Of a DNA stretch of 64,000 nucleotides, positions 24,721 to 33,844 are shown piece by piece. The translations under genes and the position numbers were made by a program. The stretch lies in assembly GCF_022267375.1 (NCBI RefSeq), contig NZ_JAIZBH010000003.1, positions 1 through 64,000 on the forward strand, in the 5' to 3' direction. Each line of letters opens with the position of its first letter. Position 1 is the first letter of the stretch. The notes under the pieces are model-generated. The model was not told the origin of the DNA. It made no database searches and was given only the letters and a program-made list of their open reading frames with translations. Source of the stretch: Leptospira sanjuanensis. GTDB taxonomy: Bacteria; Spirochaetota; Leptospiria; Leptospirales; Leptospiraceae.

Positions 24721-26085
24721 CTAACCCATGTTCAAAACACAAGAGCCGAATATATTTCCACCGACTTTTATAAAAGTGTAAAGATCGCGTCTGGAAGCCG
24801 TCGCTGTCGGAGTAGGCACAACCGCACCAGGCCACAAAAAAGATCCCCCCGTCCAGGTGATCGAATACGCAGAACCGGTAGATTCAAAAACGACGTTGAT
24901 AACCTGGTTTTCAGTCATGTTCGAAAGTGTAATGGTTGCGTTTCCCCCGGTGATTCGAAATAGGTTTGAAAGAGAGCAGTCAAGAGTCCTTGAACCAGCG
25001 GAGTATAATCCTGTAAACGGTGAGACTTGACGAACAAATTCAGAAATTGACTTCATTCCGGGAAGTGAAAGAAGCTCGGCGATCGAGGACGCCTTTAGAC
25101 CCGTGTTTGAAGTAGAATCGTATATTAGTAAATCATTGTCTTGCCCTGGATTTACGGAAACAAAACCACTTCCCCCGTCGCGGGTGAGAATTTGACCTTT
25201 TTGCGTTAAGGTCTTTTCTAAAGTGTGAGTGTAATCTGTTGTCGTTCTGATTCCAAGAAATCCGTTTTGTGAACCGATTAAGGAATTTCCATTCCCAAAA
25301 TTTGCACCGTAATTTGTAACCGATAAAGAAGAATTGGCAGCCCCGGAGATTGATTCTTGATCTACACTACAAAGTCCATATATGGAATAGATTTGAAGAG
25401 ATCTTCCGGCGAGTGAAAAAACCGTCTTACCGTTTCCAACGATTGAGGAATTCCTTAGAAAAACGGACATTGAGCCACCCGAAAAATCTATTCCGTTGCC
25501 GGTTGAACCTGTAAATTCTAAAATTGAATCCGTAAGTGATAGTACAGTTGTACCAATGTTATCGAAAAAGTGTGAAGAGAATCGTAAGTTAAGACTCTGC
25601 ACATCGAGCGGCCATGCTGAAACTAAAAATCCGGATGAAAAGGTTATGATCGTCGGAGTTGATTTTTTAAATCGGGGGGATAGAATACATTCAGAAAAAC
25701 TAAAATTGTCTACGGGGACCGTGACCCCTTGCAGTGAATCGTCAAACTCAATGTATTTGATTCCTTTTTGAGCCATGACCGCCGTCGTGAGACTTGACCA
25801 GGTTCTAAAAATATTTCCGTAAGGTGACGTCTCACCGGGTCTGAAAATAAAAACGTTCCCGGAATAGGAAATGGAAGGTCTTTGACTTGTAACAAGGATT
25901 CCGTTTGAATCGAGTGTTGCGACCCCTCCGGAGATTCCTTTTTCGGAAGAATTGATTTTAGATTGGATCGAGGTTTGAAGATTAGAATCAGATTGAGTTC
26001 GCAAATTGGCTTCTTCAGATATTTTTAAATCAATGTAAGAACGGAGAGTATTGTCTTTTAAAAAATCGTTTTTGAAAGATTTCAC
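24721..26085 (-). CDS. Tail fibre protein, distal part
   Basis: A 454-aa protein. Residues 1-60 are a helical stalk (LKISEEANLRTQSDSNLQTSIQSKI). The centre has repeated strand-turn segments (FTGSTGNGIDFSGGSMSVFLRNSSIVGNG) typical of a right-handed beta-helix, and the C-terminus is Gly/Ser/Thr-rich strand. The ATG overlaps the stop of the preceding fibre gene by 4 bp, so the two are coupled. Exact attachment and receptor are unknown. Confidence 0.6.
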   Translation of the reverse strand: MKSFKNDFLKDNTLRSYIDLKISEEANLRTQSDSNLQTSIQSKINSSEKGISGGVATLDSNGILVTSQRPSISYSGNVFIFRPGETSPYGNIFRTWSSLTTAVMAQKGIKYIEFDDSLQGVTVPVDNFSFSECILSPRFKKSTPTIITFSSGFLVSAWPLDVQSLNLRFSSHFFDNIGTTVLSLTDSILEFTGSTGNGIDFSGGSMSVFLRNSSIVGNGKTVFSLAGRSLQIYSIYGLCSVDQESISGAANSSLSVTNYGANFGNGNSLIGSQNGFLGIRTTTDYTHTLEKTLTQKGQILTRDGGSGFVSVNPGQDNDLLIYDSTSNTGLKASSIAELLSLPGMKSISEFVRQVSPFTGLYSAGSRTLDCSLSNLFRITGGNATITLSNMTENQVINVVFESTGSAYSITWTGGSFLWPGAVVPTPTATASRRDLYTFIKVGGNIFGSCVLNMG

Positions 26086-27590
26086 TTGTATTCAACCCAA
26101 ACCCGAACACTTCTGTTGTTAAACGCGGGACTACCGCTTAACTGAACGGAAACGATCCCCTCATCGTCAAAGTAGGCGGCCACAGTCGTACCGATTGGAA
26201 AATGAAAATACCATTTGCCCGCGTTATCCGAAACGGAAACAAATACAGACAAAATGGAATTTGCTAGACCCGTGTGTATAACACACAATCCGCTTGCGTT
26301 CGTCATTCCTTCGAAGTATGAATTTTTAATTAAAGTTCCGGGAGGAGCATAACCTCCTCCGGATTGGATCGATCCGACCGAGTAAAGAAGCTGCAAAAGT
26401 GAAATATATTGAATACCGACGTATTCTTTAACCGCGTTCGCGGAGGGTGCAAGAGATGTTTCGTTGAAAGTCGGAGTATTTGTAAGGAAACTATTCGAAG
26501 GTGCGACATTGTTGTATGCCTTTATCCCAAGAAAATACCATGATCCCCTTTCTTTCGAATACGCGAGTTCCCAAGATCCACCTTCAAGATCAAGTTGCCA
26601 GTCTTCCGCGAAATCCTCGATTAAACTTCCGTTACGTAAAATCGTAATAGGATTTGTCGAAGCGTTATTCGAAACATCTAATACTCCGACGACAAAATTG
26701 TCGTCTGGATGGAAAGGGAGAGAGATAGAAATCGGACCGCCTGAAACGTCACAAAGAACTCTTTCGTATTTGTTTGCGGTATACGATGAAGAAACCACGG
26801 AGGAATTTTTTAAAGATCCGAAATTTGTTTTCCAACTCCCGTCACCCGCAAGAAACTTTTCTCGGTCGGTAATTAGCGGAGTTGGAACAAGACCTTTTTG
26901 TCCGTTTGAAGACAGTGAAGAACCGACGAACTCAGTGTCGAGTGCGACAACGCCCGACTTGTCAGGAAGAAGAAAATCGCGGTTAGAGGTAGCGGAAGAT
27001 TTAAGTAAACTTTTTATGTTCCCCGCCGAAAGAATCTCTATCCCTGGAGCATCCAAATCCGTAGAAAGACCGGGAAAACCACCGGAAGAATTTTTTTCAC
27101 TCCGAAGCTGATACTGTGGATGGTCATTTGAAGAAAGACCTAAAAGTTGAGCGTGAAGCTGTGACCTTGCTGTTGTTTTTAACCATCGCCCCGGATTTTG
27201 TGGAGTTAAGTCATTCGGTAAAATAATCCGTACCGGATCACTTTGATCAGGAACTAAAGCAAGAGATTCAGTATCGAATTGATAAAATGAGAGTTCGTCC
27301 TCTACCTCCCGAACTTGTTTGTCCCGTCTTTCGTTAGCGGGAATATTTTTTAATTCTAGAAGGTTTTGAACCGGTGTATTCCAGTTGGCTAGAATTTCGT
27401 TTCGTACCCATTCTAGATTTACAGCGTCCGCATTTTCAATGGGAAAAGCGACTTTCAAATTGGTTAGACCTGCATCATCGGGGCGACGCGCTTCGATTCC
27501 GGAAGGGGTCGCGGACAAGATCGGTCCGCCTTTTCCAAGACGAACCCTTCCCCCGATCCCTTTTAAAAGAAAGTTAAAGATCGAATTCAA
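26082..27590 (-). CDS. Tail fibre protein, proximal part
   Basis: A 502-aa protein. It has stalk features of phage fibres: LLGLSSNDHPQYQLRSEKN (the H-x-Q-Y motif common in fibre repeats), TPLITDREKFLAGDGSWKT, and a beta-rich C-terminus (FHFPIGTTVAAYFDDEGIVSVQLSG). It lies after a small virion gene and before a second fibre gene with which it overlaps by 4 bp. Confidence 0.6.
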   Translation of the reverse strand: MNSIFNFLLKGIGGRVRLGKGGPILSATPSGIEARRPDDAGLTNLKVAFPIENADAVNLEWVRNEILANWNTPVQNLLELKNIPANERRDKQVREVEDELSFYQFDTESLALVPDQSDPVRIILPNDLTPQNPGRWLKTTARSQLHAQLLGLSSNDHPQYQLRSEKNSSGGFPGLSTDLDAPGIEILSAGNIKSLLKSSATSNRDFLLPDKSGVVALDTEFVGSSLSSNGQKGLVPTPLITDREKFLAGDGSWKTNFGSLKNSSVVSSSYTANKYERVLCDVSGGPISISLPFHPDDNFVVGVLDVSNNASTNPITILRNGSLIEDFAEDWQLDLEGGSWELAYSKERGSWYFLGIKAYNNVAPSNSFLTNTPTFNETSLAPSANAVKEYVGIQYISLLQLLYSVGSIQSGGGYAPPGTLIKNSYFEGMTNASGLCVIHTGLANSILSVFVSVSDNAGKWYFHFPIGTTVAAYFDDEGIVSVQLSGSPAFNNRSVRVWVEYK

Positions 27591-27593
27591 ACG

Positions 27594-27983
27594 TTATCCC
27601 AGATACACTTCGACAAGAATTTGATTCGTGTCGTAGGTTGTCGCAACCCGCAGCGTATTGATTCCACCCGCCCATCCGACGAACCCTTGAGAAGTAGGAT
27701 GATCTTGGTTTGAACCGTTGATTCTACAAACAAGAGGAGCCGGGTCGTCTTTCTTCACACCGATCGCCGTATCGTCTGCAAGATACTTCGCAAGGATCAC
27801 GACATACTTAAATGATATTCCCGTTGGAATCGGGATCGAAACAAGGTTGTCCGACTGTCTGATTGCTTTGGTTAGTTTTTGCGGTTGCTGAACTTGAAAT
27901 TCTACTTCGTAGTCTTCAACTTCCCGCTCGATTGAAATTCCATTTCTTTGAAAGAGTTTAAAAAAAATTCTGTGGATTTCCAT
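27594..27983 (-). CDS. Small phage protein between tape measure and fibres
   Basis: A 129-aa protein rich in strands (EREVEDYEVEFQVQQPQ, FKYVVILAKYLADDT). Its place after the tape measure suggests a distal tail or fibre-attachment role. A degenerate CCGATT box lies 27 nt upstream. No family is recognised. Confidence 0.5.
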   Translation of the reverse strand: MEIHRIFFKLFQRNGISIEREVEDYEVEFQVQQPQKLTKAIRQSDNLVSIPIPTGISFKYVVILAKYLADDTAIGVKKDDPAPLVCRINGSNQDHPTSQGFVGWAGGINTLRVATTYDTNQILVEVYLG

Positions 27984-28024
27984 TAAACTGAATTTAATGC
28001 GAAAAGTTAAAATCGGTAAAAATT

Positions 28025-29722
28025 CTATTTAGGTCGAATGAGAAGTCCAGCCGGTGAAATTACGGATGCGATCGTTCCTAACTTTTCAAGCACCGGACCT
28101 GTATACTCGATCAGTTTTTCTATTCCAGTTGCGATTCCTCCAACGGAGTTCGAAACCACGGGTAAAAGTTTTGCTTCAATGCCGGAAACCACATTTGTAA
28201 GTTTCAGCATGACTTCTTTGTTTTCTTTAAAAATATTCAGCATTCCGTTATTCAAATCGTATCCGATCTGTGCTGCGTTTTGTCCAATGTCGGTCGCAAA
28301 CGTCTCCTTCTTTTTGTTATCAAGTTCCAAACCTTTATTATATCCCGCGTGAATCGAAGAATTGTCTTTTGCGAAATCACCGTATCCAAAATTTAAAGCT
28401 GACATTTCCGAATAACTTCCGCCGCTCATTTTGTGAATGATCCCTCTTGTATTTGGATCAAGAGAGGAAAGAGCAGAAGACATGTATTTTCCTGGATTAG
28501 CTTCGGAGTCGCGAATTGCCTGAAAAATATCGCCGCCGTTTTCGTTTAGGGCGTGCGCCATTGAGAGAGAACCAAAGATCCCGCCGCCAAACGCACCACT
28601 TCTTCCTTGGTTGGATAGTTCCTCCGCAAGACCGAGACGCCTTGACCCGTCCATATATTTACCGTCAGACCTTGAAATCCCGGCGGAGAATTTCGAATAA
28701 TCGGAAATATCTCCGGAGTACCCTTTTGCTCTTAGATTCTCCGCGATATTTGCAAGTTTTGTAATGTATTCCCCTTGCCGGAGGTTGGAAAATCCGGATG
28801 CTTTTGCACCGCCCCTTAAAAAACCGAGGTCTGCGTTTTTGGAATCCTTCCTGATCGTTTCGAGTTCTTTTACAACTTCGGAGATTCCTTTGCCTTGTGA
28901 CGCCGCAAATTTCATGGTCTCGGAATCGATCGCATTTCCTTTTCCGAAAATATCCGCACCCGTTACGCGACCTCGAATTACATTGGCTTGTGCAAGTTCG
29001 GAATTGGAAAAAAGCCCTCCCCCACCTCCGACGTATCCGCCGGTTGCTCCGATCGTTGTTGCTTGGGATTGCATAGAGGCGTGATATTGCTCACCGATCG
29101 CAGAGATCGTTTTTAGTACTCCTCCGGCGATGGCAAATAGCGCACCAGCAACGGGAATCGCCATACCCATTGCTGAAAATCCGCTTCCTCTTACGTTTCC
29201 ACCGGAGTTATCTCCTCCGCCGGATCCACCTCCTCCCCCAGTACCGTTTCCACCCAAACCGCCTTTGTCAAAATTGGCGTGTTGGATTTTAAATTCTGCT
29301 TTTTGAACGGAAACAGGCTTTTGTGTATTCAAGTTTCCTAAAGGAGAAAAACTTCCTTTTCCTTCTTCTTCGTCTAAATCCTCGCCTTTCTTTTTTTTCT
29401 TTTTGGCGATTAGGTCTTTGGCCGCAGAATATTTCTTTTCAAGAGTGTTAAAAAAACCACCGCTTCCGGTCTCGTCTAAATCCGATCCGTCCGCACCGAG
29501 TTTATTCGCATATCCGCTTCCCGAACCATATTTCGTTCCTGCGTATTTGGATGCTGATTCAATTTTTTTTCGGGCTTTCTTTCCTTTATCGTAAAGACTC
29601 CCCTCGCCTTTACCCCAAAACTTAAAACCTTTCTTGCCTTTATTCGCAATGCGTTCAAATTCTTTATCAATATTAGAAAAGTCGGCTTTTCCGTTTATCG
29701 TAATATCTAAACTTTCAGACAT
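28025..29722 (-). CDS. Tail tape measure protein
   Basis: A 565-aa protein. Residues 40-135 are basic and helical with Gly/Lys repeats, 150-185 are poly-Gly linker, and a hydrophobic segment follows (AIPVAGALFAIAGGVLKTISAIG). The C-terminus repeats short helices. This layout, and the location directly after the frameshifted tail chaperones, identify the tail-length ruler. It overlaps the chaperone T frame by 8 bp. Confidence 0.75.
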   Translation of the reverse strand: MSESLDITINGKADFSNIDKEFERIANKGKKGFKFWGKGEGSLYDKGKKARKKIESASKYAGTKYGSGSGYANKLGADGSDLDETGSGGFFNTLEKKYSAAKDLIAKKKKKKGEDLDEEEGKGSFSPLGNLNTQKPVSVQKAEFKIQHANFDKGGLGGNGTGGGGGSGGGDNSGGNVRGSGFSAMGMAIPVAGALFAIAGGVLKTISAIGEQYHASMQSQATTIGATGGYVGGGGGLFSNSELAQANVIRGRVTGADIFGKGNAIDSETMKFAASQGKGISEVVKELETIRKDSKNADLGFLRGGAKASGFSNLRQGEYITKLANIAENLRAKGYSGDISDYSKFSAGISRSDGKYMDGSRRLGLAEELSNQGRSGAFGGGIFGSLSMAHALNENGGDIFQAIRDSEANPGKYMSSALSSLDPNTRGIIHKMSGGSYSEMSALNFGYGDFAKDNSSIHAGYNKGLELDNKKKETFATDIGQNAAQIGYDLNNGMLNIFKENKEVMLKLTNVVSGIEAKLLPVVSNSVGGIATGIEKLIEYTGPVLEKLGTIASVISPAGLLIRPK

Positions 29723-30086
29723 GGAGTTTTAGTTCCGATTCAATTCGAGAAAGTATTTCGGACTTTTTTATTTCACCTTGAGTTTTGATTTGTTCTTTCG
29801 TAAACCCGGCCTCTTGTGCGAGGATATTTTCTAATTGAGGGCTGATACTCCCGAGGAATTCCGTTGCTTCCATTTCCTCGACTTGTTTCTTCTCCGACAA
29901 AAGTCTCGTTCTCTTGAGGTATTTCTCTTCGTCGAATCGGGACATCGCTTCGATTAGAAATCTCTTTTGTTCCGGAAAGAGATTCGAAAGATTCGTTACC
30001 CCTTTCGGAAGAATCCTGTACTCTTTCATGAGTATCAGGTCTTGAATGTTTTTCTCGTCTGAAAGTGCCTCTTTGAGTGTCCCGAT
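29715..30086 (-). CDS. Tail assembly chaperone, T frame (reached by frameshift)
   Basis: This frame is open from the A9 run (30086-30094) and reads IGTLKEALSDEKNIQDLIL, then MKEYRILPKG and onwards to 29715. ATG 30029 is internal, so independent translation is possible. The normal route would be a +1 or -2 shift from the G frame, giving a fusion of about 236-237 aa. Tail chaperones of this kind coat the tape measure during assembly and are absent from virions. Confidence 0.7.
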   Translation of the reverse strand: MGTLKEALSDEKNIQDLILMKEYRILPKGVTNLSNLFPEQKRFLIEAMSRFDEEKYLKRTRLLSEKKQVEEMEATEFLGSISPQLENILAQEAGFTKEQIKTQGEIKKSEILSRIESELKLHV

Positions 30087-30426
30087 TTTTTTTTAACTCT
30101 GCATGAAACCAGAGTTCTTTTCTTTTATATTCGTTAAAAAGTTTTACGACGAACTCTTTGTCCCTAATCTCTTCGAAGGATTTTATTTTATGAGGAAAAC
30201 TCTCGGGAATTTCTTTGACTACGTGGTTGAGGGTTGCGATTGCAAGAAGGTATCCGTACACCGTATTCGGAATCGATTCAAGACTTGCACCATTTAGGCG
30301 TTTGGCGACTGCGATTTCAATATCGAGTTCTGTAGAAGGATCGGCGATTTCAGCAAGAAAGGAAAAGTTTTCACTGTCTAAGTTTACGTTAAGAGTCACC
30401 CGTTTATCGGGTTCTAGAATTCTCAT
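29773..30426 (-). CDS. Tail assembly chaperone, G frame
   Basis: ATG 30426. Residues 1-113 look like real protein (MRILEPDKRVTLNVNLDSEN ... KRKELWFHAELKK). The remainder of the 217-codon frame has out-of-frame composition (poor, Arg/Ser-rich). Residues 111-113 (Leu-Lys-Lys) are encoded by the A9 run. The genuine product is thus the short G protein plus a frameshifted GT fusion. A plain sequencing error in A9 is the alternative. It lies between tail tube and tape measure, as in Mu and lambda. Confidence 0.75.
   Translation of the reverse strand: MRILEPDKRVTLNVNLDSENFSFLAEIADPSTELDIEIAVAKRLNGASLESIPNTVYGYLLAIATLNHVVKEIPESFPHKIKSFEEIRDKEFVVKLFNEYKRKELWFHAELKKNRDTQRGTFRREKHSRPDTHERVQDSSERGNESFESLSGTKEISNRSDVPIRRREIPQENETFVGEETSRGNGSNGIPREYQPSIRKYPRTRGRVYERTNQNSR
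30086..30094 (-). promoter_or_regulatory. A9 frameshift site in the tail chaperone genes
   Basis: Minus-strand sequence TTAAAAAAAAATCGGG. Zero frame reads TTA AAA AAA AAT. The downstream T frame needs a +1 or -2 shift. A -2 shift in tail chaperones is known for Mu-like phages. Confidence 0.65.
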
Positions 30427-30450
30427 GCAAAGAGTCTAAATCTTTTACGA

Positions 30451-30458
30451 AAATCGGA
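30451..30458 (-). promoter_or_regulatory. Degenerate CCGAT box upstream of tail chaperone G
   Basis: TCCGATTT on the minus strand, 24 nt upstream of ATG 30426. The surrounding gap (30427-30717) holds no gene I can support. Confidence 0.4.
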
Positions 30459-30667
30459 AGAATGAAAGGTTTTAAAGATACATAAGCTACTCCTGGATTT
30501 TTCATAATTTTTCGTTTTTTATCAAAAATGTACTTTTTGCAGATAAATTCGAAATTTTTCGAAAGGTAAAGAATTAGGAACTGGAGTCGGTCTAAAAAGT
30601 AAAATAATGTAAAATTAACCACTTGCCTGGGTTCCTCGGCCCAAAAATGATTTACAAAGATTGTTAA

Positions 30668-30687
30668 AGTCGGTAAAAAAGCCGACT
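30668..30687. repeat. Small inverted repeat ahead of the plus-strand pair
   Basis: AGTCGG and CCGACT, 8-nt loop, 31 bp upstream of the start at 30718. Possibly an operator or weak terminator. Confidence 0.4.
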
Positions 30688-30717
30688 AATTAGTAGGGAG
30701 AGGACCATTAGTTTTCT

Positions 30718-31113
30718 ATGGACACTCAATTTAATATCCAGCCAATTGACGCAACGTTCCTATTAGCAAAAACCGTTCGAGGACATTTGCCCTATCCGGT
30801 TTTGATTTATAAAGTCAAAGGTGCGTCTGATGATAACTTCTACGCTGAGATTTTAAATTGCGGAATTTTAGGTTATGGTCGAAGTATTGAAGAAGCAAAA
30901 GAGGATGTAGTCGAACTCTTTGATCTCTTTATCTATGATACTTCAAAATCATCCTTAAAAACGAAAGTTGTACCCTCCGATATTGAAAAAATAAATCTGT
31001 TCATTTCAAAATTATCCGATGAACAAAAAGTCGTTTATTTAAGTTCATTCAATCTTCCTAAAGCTGAAGAATTTCAAAATAAAACAGAAAAGCACTTCTC
31101 TTACGCTTCATAA
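30718..31113 (+). CDS. HicB-like protein, plus-strand accessory pair
   Basis: A 131-aa protein. Residues 22-75 (LPYPVLIYKVKGASDDNFYAEILNCGILGYGRSIEEAKEDVVELFDLF) resemble the HicB antitoxin core, with its Y.A.I....G....G.S.EEA.......L pattern. The gene is on the opposite strand to surrounding tail genes, 2 bp before a small partner gene. A toxin-antitoxin or regulatory moron is likely. It lies between the tail chaperone and tail tube genes. Confidence 0.55.
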   Translation: MDTQFNIQPIDATFLLAKTVRGHLPYPVLIYKVKGASDDNFYAEILNCGILGYGRSIEEAKEDVVELFDLFIYDTSKSSLKTKVVPSDIEKINLFISKLSDEQKVVYLSSFNLPKAEEFQNKTEKHFSYAS

Positions 31114-31115
31114 AT

Positions 31116-31367
31116 ATGCGTTTGAGTGATTTGAGGGGAATTTTAGATTCTCTTGGTTTGGAAATTAGTCCTGATACCAGAGGCTATACGATTGCACGCG
31201 GAAGTAAAAAAATAAATTTTCTTATCCGTCGAACTTTTGAAAACGGAACCGAACTTAAATGTCCGATTTCGTTTTACATAGAAAGCGATCCAATTGTTCC
31301 GGATAACGTCCAATCTAAAATTCGTAATGCTCTTATGATTACCGACGATTGGAAATTAAAGCAATAG
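31116..31367 (+). CDS. Small partner of the HicB-like gene (toxin candidate)
   Basis: An 83-aa protein starting MRLSDLRGILDSLGLEISPDTRGYTIARGSKK. The size and two-gene arrangement recall a HicA toxin following HicB, but the conserved HicA His is absent, so the call is weak. It starts 2 bp after the previous stop and ends 6 bp before the convergent tail tube gene. Confidence 0.45.
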   Translation: MRLSDLRGILDSLGLEISPDTRGYTIARGSKKINFLIRRTFENGTELKCPISFYIESDPIVPDNVQSKIRNALMITDDWKLKQ

Positions 31368-31373
31368 AAGCGT

Positions 31374-31805
31374 TTAATTAAACGCCTCCATCGGTTCCCA
31401 GTCTACAAGTTCAAATTCAAGTTCTCTCGCAGACATTTCATTATTCACGATACTAAACCCTTCCGTGTTTACCGCACCGATCAAAAGCCCGACTCGTTTT
31501 CCGGTTCTTTTGTCAATTACGAGAATATCATAAAGGTCGTCTGCGTGATCGTCCGAATAAGTGTCGATTTTTACAACACCCTCTTGAGGAGTCGTGAGGA
31601 TATGAAACTCCCCCGATGCGGTGCCCTGCCAATCAAGGGACTTTAAACCTTTCGGTTTTCGTACTCCAAGGGCTTGAATTCTTTCGACGTGGTTGTTTAT
31701 GTTCACACGGATTGACTTCATAAACCCGACAGCTTGCCCGTTTATTTTTACAATCGCGTCGTTACCTGTTAGAATGTTTGGATTCGGTCTTGAACTTTTA
31801 GCCAC
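31374..31805 (-). CDS. Tail tube protein
   Basis: A 143-aa protein of the contractile-tail inner tube type (NILTGNDAIVKINGQAVGFMKSIRVNINNHVERIQALG, WQGTASGEFHI, MSARELEFELVDWEPMEAFN). Its stop is followed by the plus-strand moron pair. It begins one base after the sheath stop, and it always pairs with the sheath in this order. Hexamer rings stack to form the DNA conduit. Confidence 0.8.
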   Translation of the reverse strand: MAKSSRPNPNILTGNDAIVKINGQAVGFMKSIRVNINNHVERIQALGVRKPKGLKSLDWQGTASGEFHILTTPQEGVVKIDTYSDDHADDLYDILVIDKRTGKRVGLLIGAVNTEGFSIVNNEMSARELEFELVDWEPMEAFN

Positions 31806-31806
31806 G

Positions 31807-33615
31807 TTACTCGCCCTTGCCGACGCCCCTGACGACGTCTAATTGCAAGAGGAAGAACATGAAATTGATCGGCGTAACGATCAGCCCATTTGGAAAAACG
31901 AAATAGAGAACGTCACCATCCCGACGAATATCAAAATTTTCGTCGAACGCGTCCTCGCCTGTATAAATGTTACGTGTAAGCCAACCAAATTGAGTGATAT
32001 ACACGTTCCGGAATCGTTGCGTAACTGCTGTTCGTATATCTGCGTCGGTGAGATTGGTTCCAAGTGCGTTCGGATCGGTTGGAACTTCTCCTGTGAAAGT
32101 TACGTTTAACCACTCCCGAAAATCTTTAACCAGTGCAAGAGCAGTGCAAACAGTTGAGGCTTGGTTTTTGATAAGGTTTTGCGCTTGGTACGAAGTAAGT
32201 GCGAACTCGATCTTAAACGGTCCATTATTCGGTTTACGAGTGACTACAAGCCCACCCGCGCGTAAAACTTTCTTGATTTGAGTTTTTGAAAGAATCTCCG
32301 GAGCATCGACAATATTCAGATCTTTGTAAGTCGCGGTTTCACGAACGTTACCGGATGCTTTGATTGCGTTATGAAGAACCGCAAGCATCCACCCCGGATA
32401 TGTTTTTAAAGTTACACGGTCAGCCTGGTAACGGGTTACAGGAGAAAGCCCGAGAACCATGTATTCGGAGTTCGTGGTCTTTATATCGTCGATTCTTTGA
32501 TCGATCGTTTTAGAAGAGTCAAGACCGGCACCGCCGAATCTTTCGTCTGAACCTTCCGGAGAATTTCCGACCGCGAGTTTGTCCGCGAGATACAACCGAA
32601 CCGTTTCGAGAGACGTACAAACGTTTACATAGAACCCTTTGGCGACCTCGGTTTCAAAAACCGTATCGATCGCGTTTAGATAGTCTTGTGCAGTGGAGAC
32701 CCCGGTCGTTCCACCTGTGAGATATGTAAATGAAAGAGTGTCCGAAAGAGGTTTTCTTTCGGGGGTTGAAACAATTTCTGCGAGTCCGTTCGTAAGAAAA
32801 AAAGTTTCCTGCCAGTAAAGAAGAGATCTTAAAACGACAGGAGCCGACTTAACATCTTGGTTTTCGTTTTCTGCAATGTAATCAAGGGAAGAAGTTTTTC
32901 GATCGGGTTGTGAAAGTAAAGTCGCAGAATATCCGGGTTTCGAATTGATAAAACCGACGAGTTCTAAAAGAGTCGGATAATCTTTAACCGGAACTACAAG
33001 ATCACCACTTCCATCGGTGGCCGCACTCCCCGAAAGAATAATTCGAATCTCATTTCCATTTACGGAAAGAGTCGCGTTCGAAGCATTTCCCGTGTATTGA
33101 ATTCGAACTTCGTTAGCTTCTATGGGTGCGGAGTTTACAATCCCATCTTTGTCACCTACTTGGATAACGGTTCCGCCGTTAGTTATTCGAAACCTGATTT
33201 GATTTCCCCGCGGACCGGGAATACTAGCCTTTAAGACATTCTGAATTCCTGATATAGCAGTTGGAGCGTTTGCGTTTGCCGTGACGTTCTTCGAAATATT
33301 CAGCGCGCGAATGAGTTGAGGACCGTTCGCGAATCTTGTATCTTTGGAAGGAGAAAACGCGTTTATTACCGCGTCTGCCAAGTCACCGGAAACAAAGACC
33401 GATCTTACTTCGTCTGGTCCACTGAATTCTTGAAATCTTTTTGTAATCGGAAGGTTTGAATCGTTTGAATCAAACCCGTTGTCGGCCGGACCGATTAAAA
33501 TGAGCGTTGTGAAGTCCGGAGATATTCCGGTGGATTCCGGTTTAGTGCGAAAGGCACCCCTCGCACCCGGTTGAATGTATCCTCTCCCTAAAAACTCAGC
33601 TTCTCTTACGCCCAA
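31807..33615 (-). CDS. Contractile tail sheath protein
   Basis: About 602 aa. The start is set at TTG 33615 because a strong GGGAGG lies at 33622-33627, six bases upstream. A TTG at 33639 would add eight residues. The N-terminus (YIQPGARGAFRTKPESTGISPDFTTLILIGPADNG) and the C-terminal half (TQFGWLTRNIYTGEDAFDENFDIRRDGDVLYFVFPNG) match tail sheath proteins. The middle carries an inserted beta domain. It is followed by the tube gene. Confidence 0.85.
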   Translation of the reverse strand: MGVREAEFLGRGYIQPGARGAFRTKPESTGISPDFTTLILIGPADNGFDSNDSNLPITKRFQEFSGPDEVRSVFVSGDLADAVINAFSPSKDTRFANGPQLIRALNISKNVTANANAPTAISGIQNVLKASIPGPRGNQIRFRITNGGTVIQVGDKDGIVNSAPIEANEVRIQYTGNASNATLSVNGNEIRIILSGSAATDGSGDLVVPVKDYPTLLELVGFINSKPGYSATLLSQPDRKTSSLDYIAENENQDVKSAPVVLRSLLYWQETFFLTNGLAEIVSTPERKPLSDTLSFTYLTGGTTGVSTAQDYLNAIDTVFETEVAKGFYVNVCTSLETVRLYLADKLAVGNSPEGSDERFGGAGLDSSKTIDQRIDDIKTTNSEYMVLGLSPVTRYQADRVTLKTYPGWMLAVLHNAIKASGNVRETATYKDLNIVDAPEILSKTQIKKVLRAGGLVVTRKPNNGPFKIEFALTSYQAQNLIKNQASTVCTALALVKDFREWLNVTFTGEVPTDPNALGTNLTDADIRTAVTQRFRNVYITQFGWLTRNIYTGEDAFDENFDIRRDGDVLYFVFPNGLIVTPINFMFFLLQLDVVRGVGKGE

Positions 33616-33844
33616 ACACAACCTCCCAAACCTGCTCAAAGGAGCGGTTAGGAATTGCGTTTAGTTCACGGTAAAAGAATGAGCGAAACCGGTCTGAGAT
33701 CGGTTTGCCGAGTTCTGATTCTTTTTTCAAAAGAAATTCTTCTGGAGTTTCTTTTCTTAAAAGGTTTTGAGGAGGTTTCTCCTTTCCTTTAAGGTTTAGT
33801 TCTTGATCCAAGTGACAAGTCCTTGAACCCAAAATTATTTTCAA
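33596..33844 (-). CDS. Small phage protein before the sheath
   Basis: An 82-aa helical, charged protein (PPQNLLRKETPEEFLLKKESELGKPISDRFRSFFYRELNAIPNRSFEQVWEVVFGRKR). TTG 33811, with AAGGA upstream, is an alternative start that would cut the overlap with the preceding gene from 56 to 23 bp. Its last bases supply the ribosome site for the sheath. Function is unknown. Confidence 0.55.
   Translation of the reverse strand: MKIILGSRTCHLDQELNLKGKEKPPQNLLRKETPEEFLLKKESELGKPISDRFRSFFYRELNAIPNRSFEQVWEVVFGRKRS

Noticed and set aside
30404..30622. 72-codon minus-strand ORF before the tail chaperones
   Set aside because: Overlaps the chaperone start. No ribosome site or protein-like composition beyond its last 33 codons.
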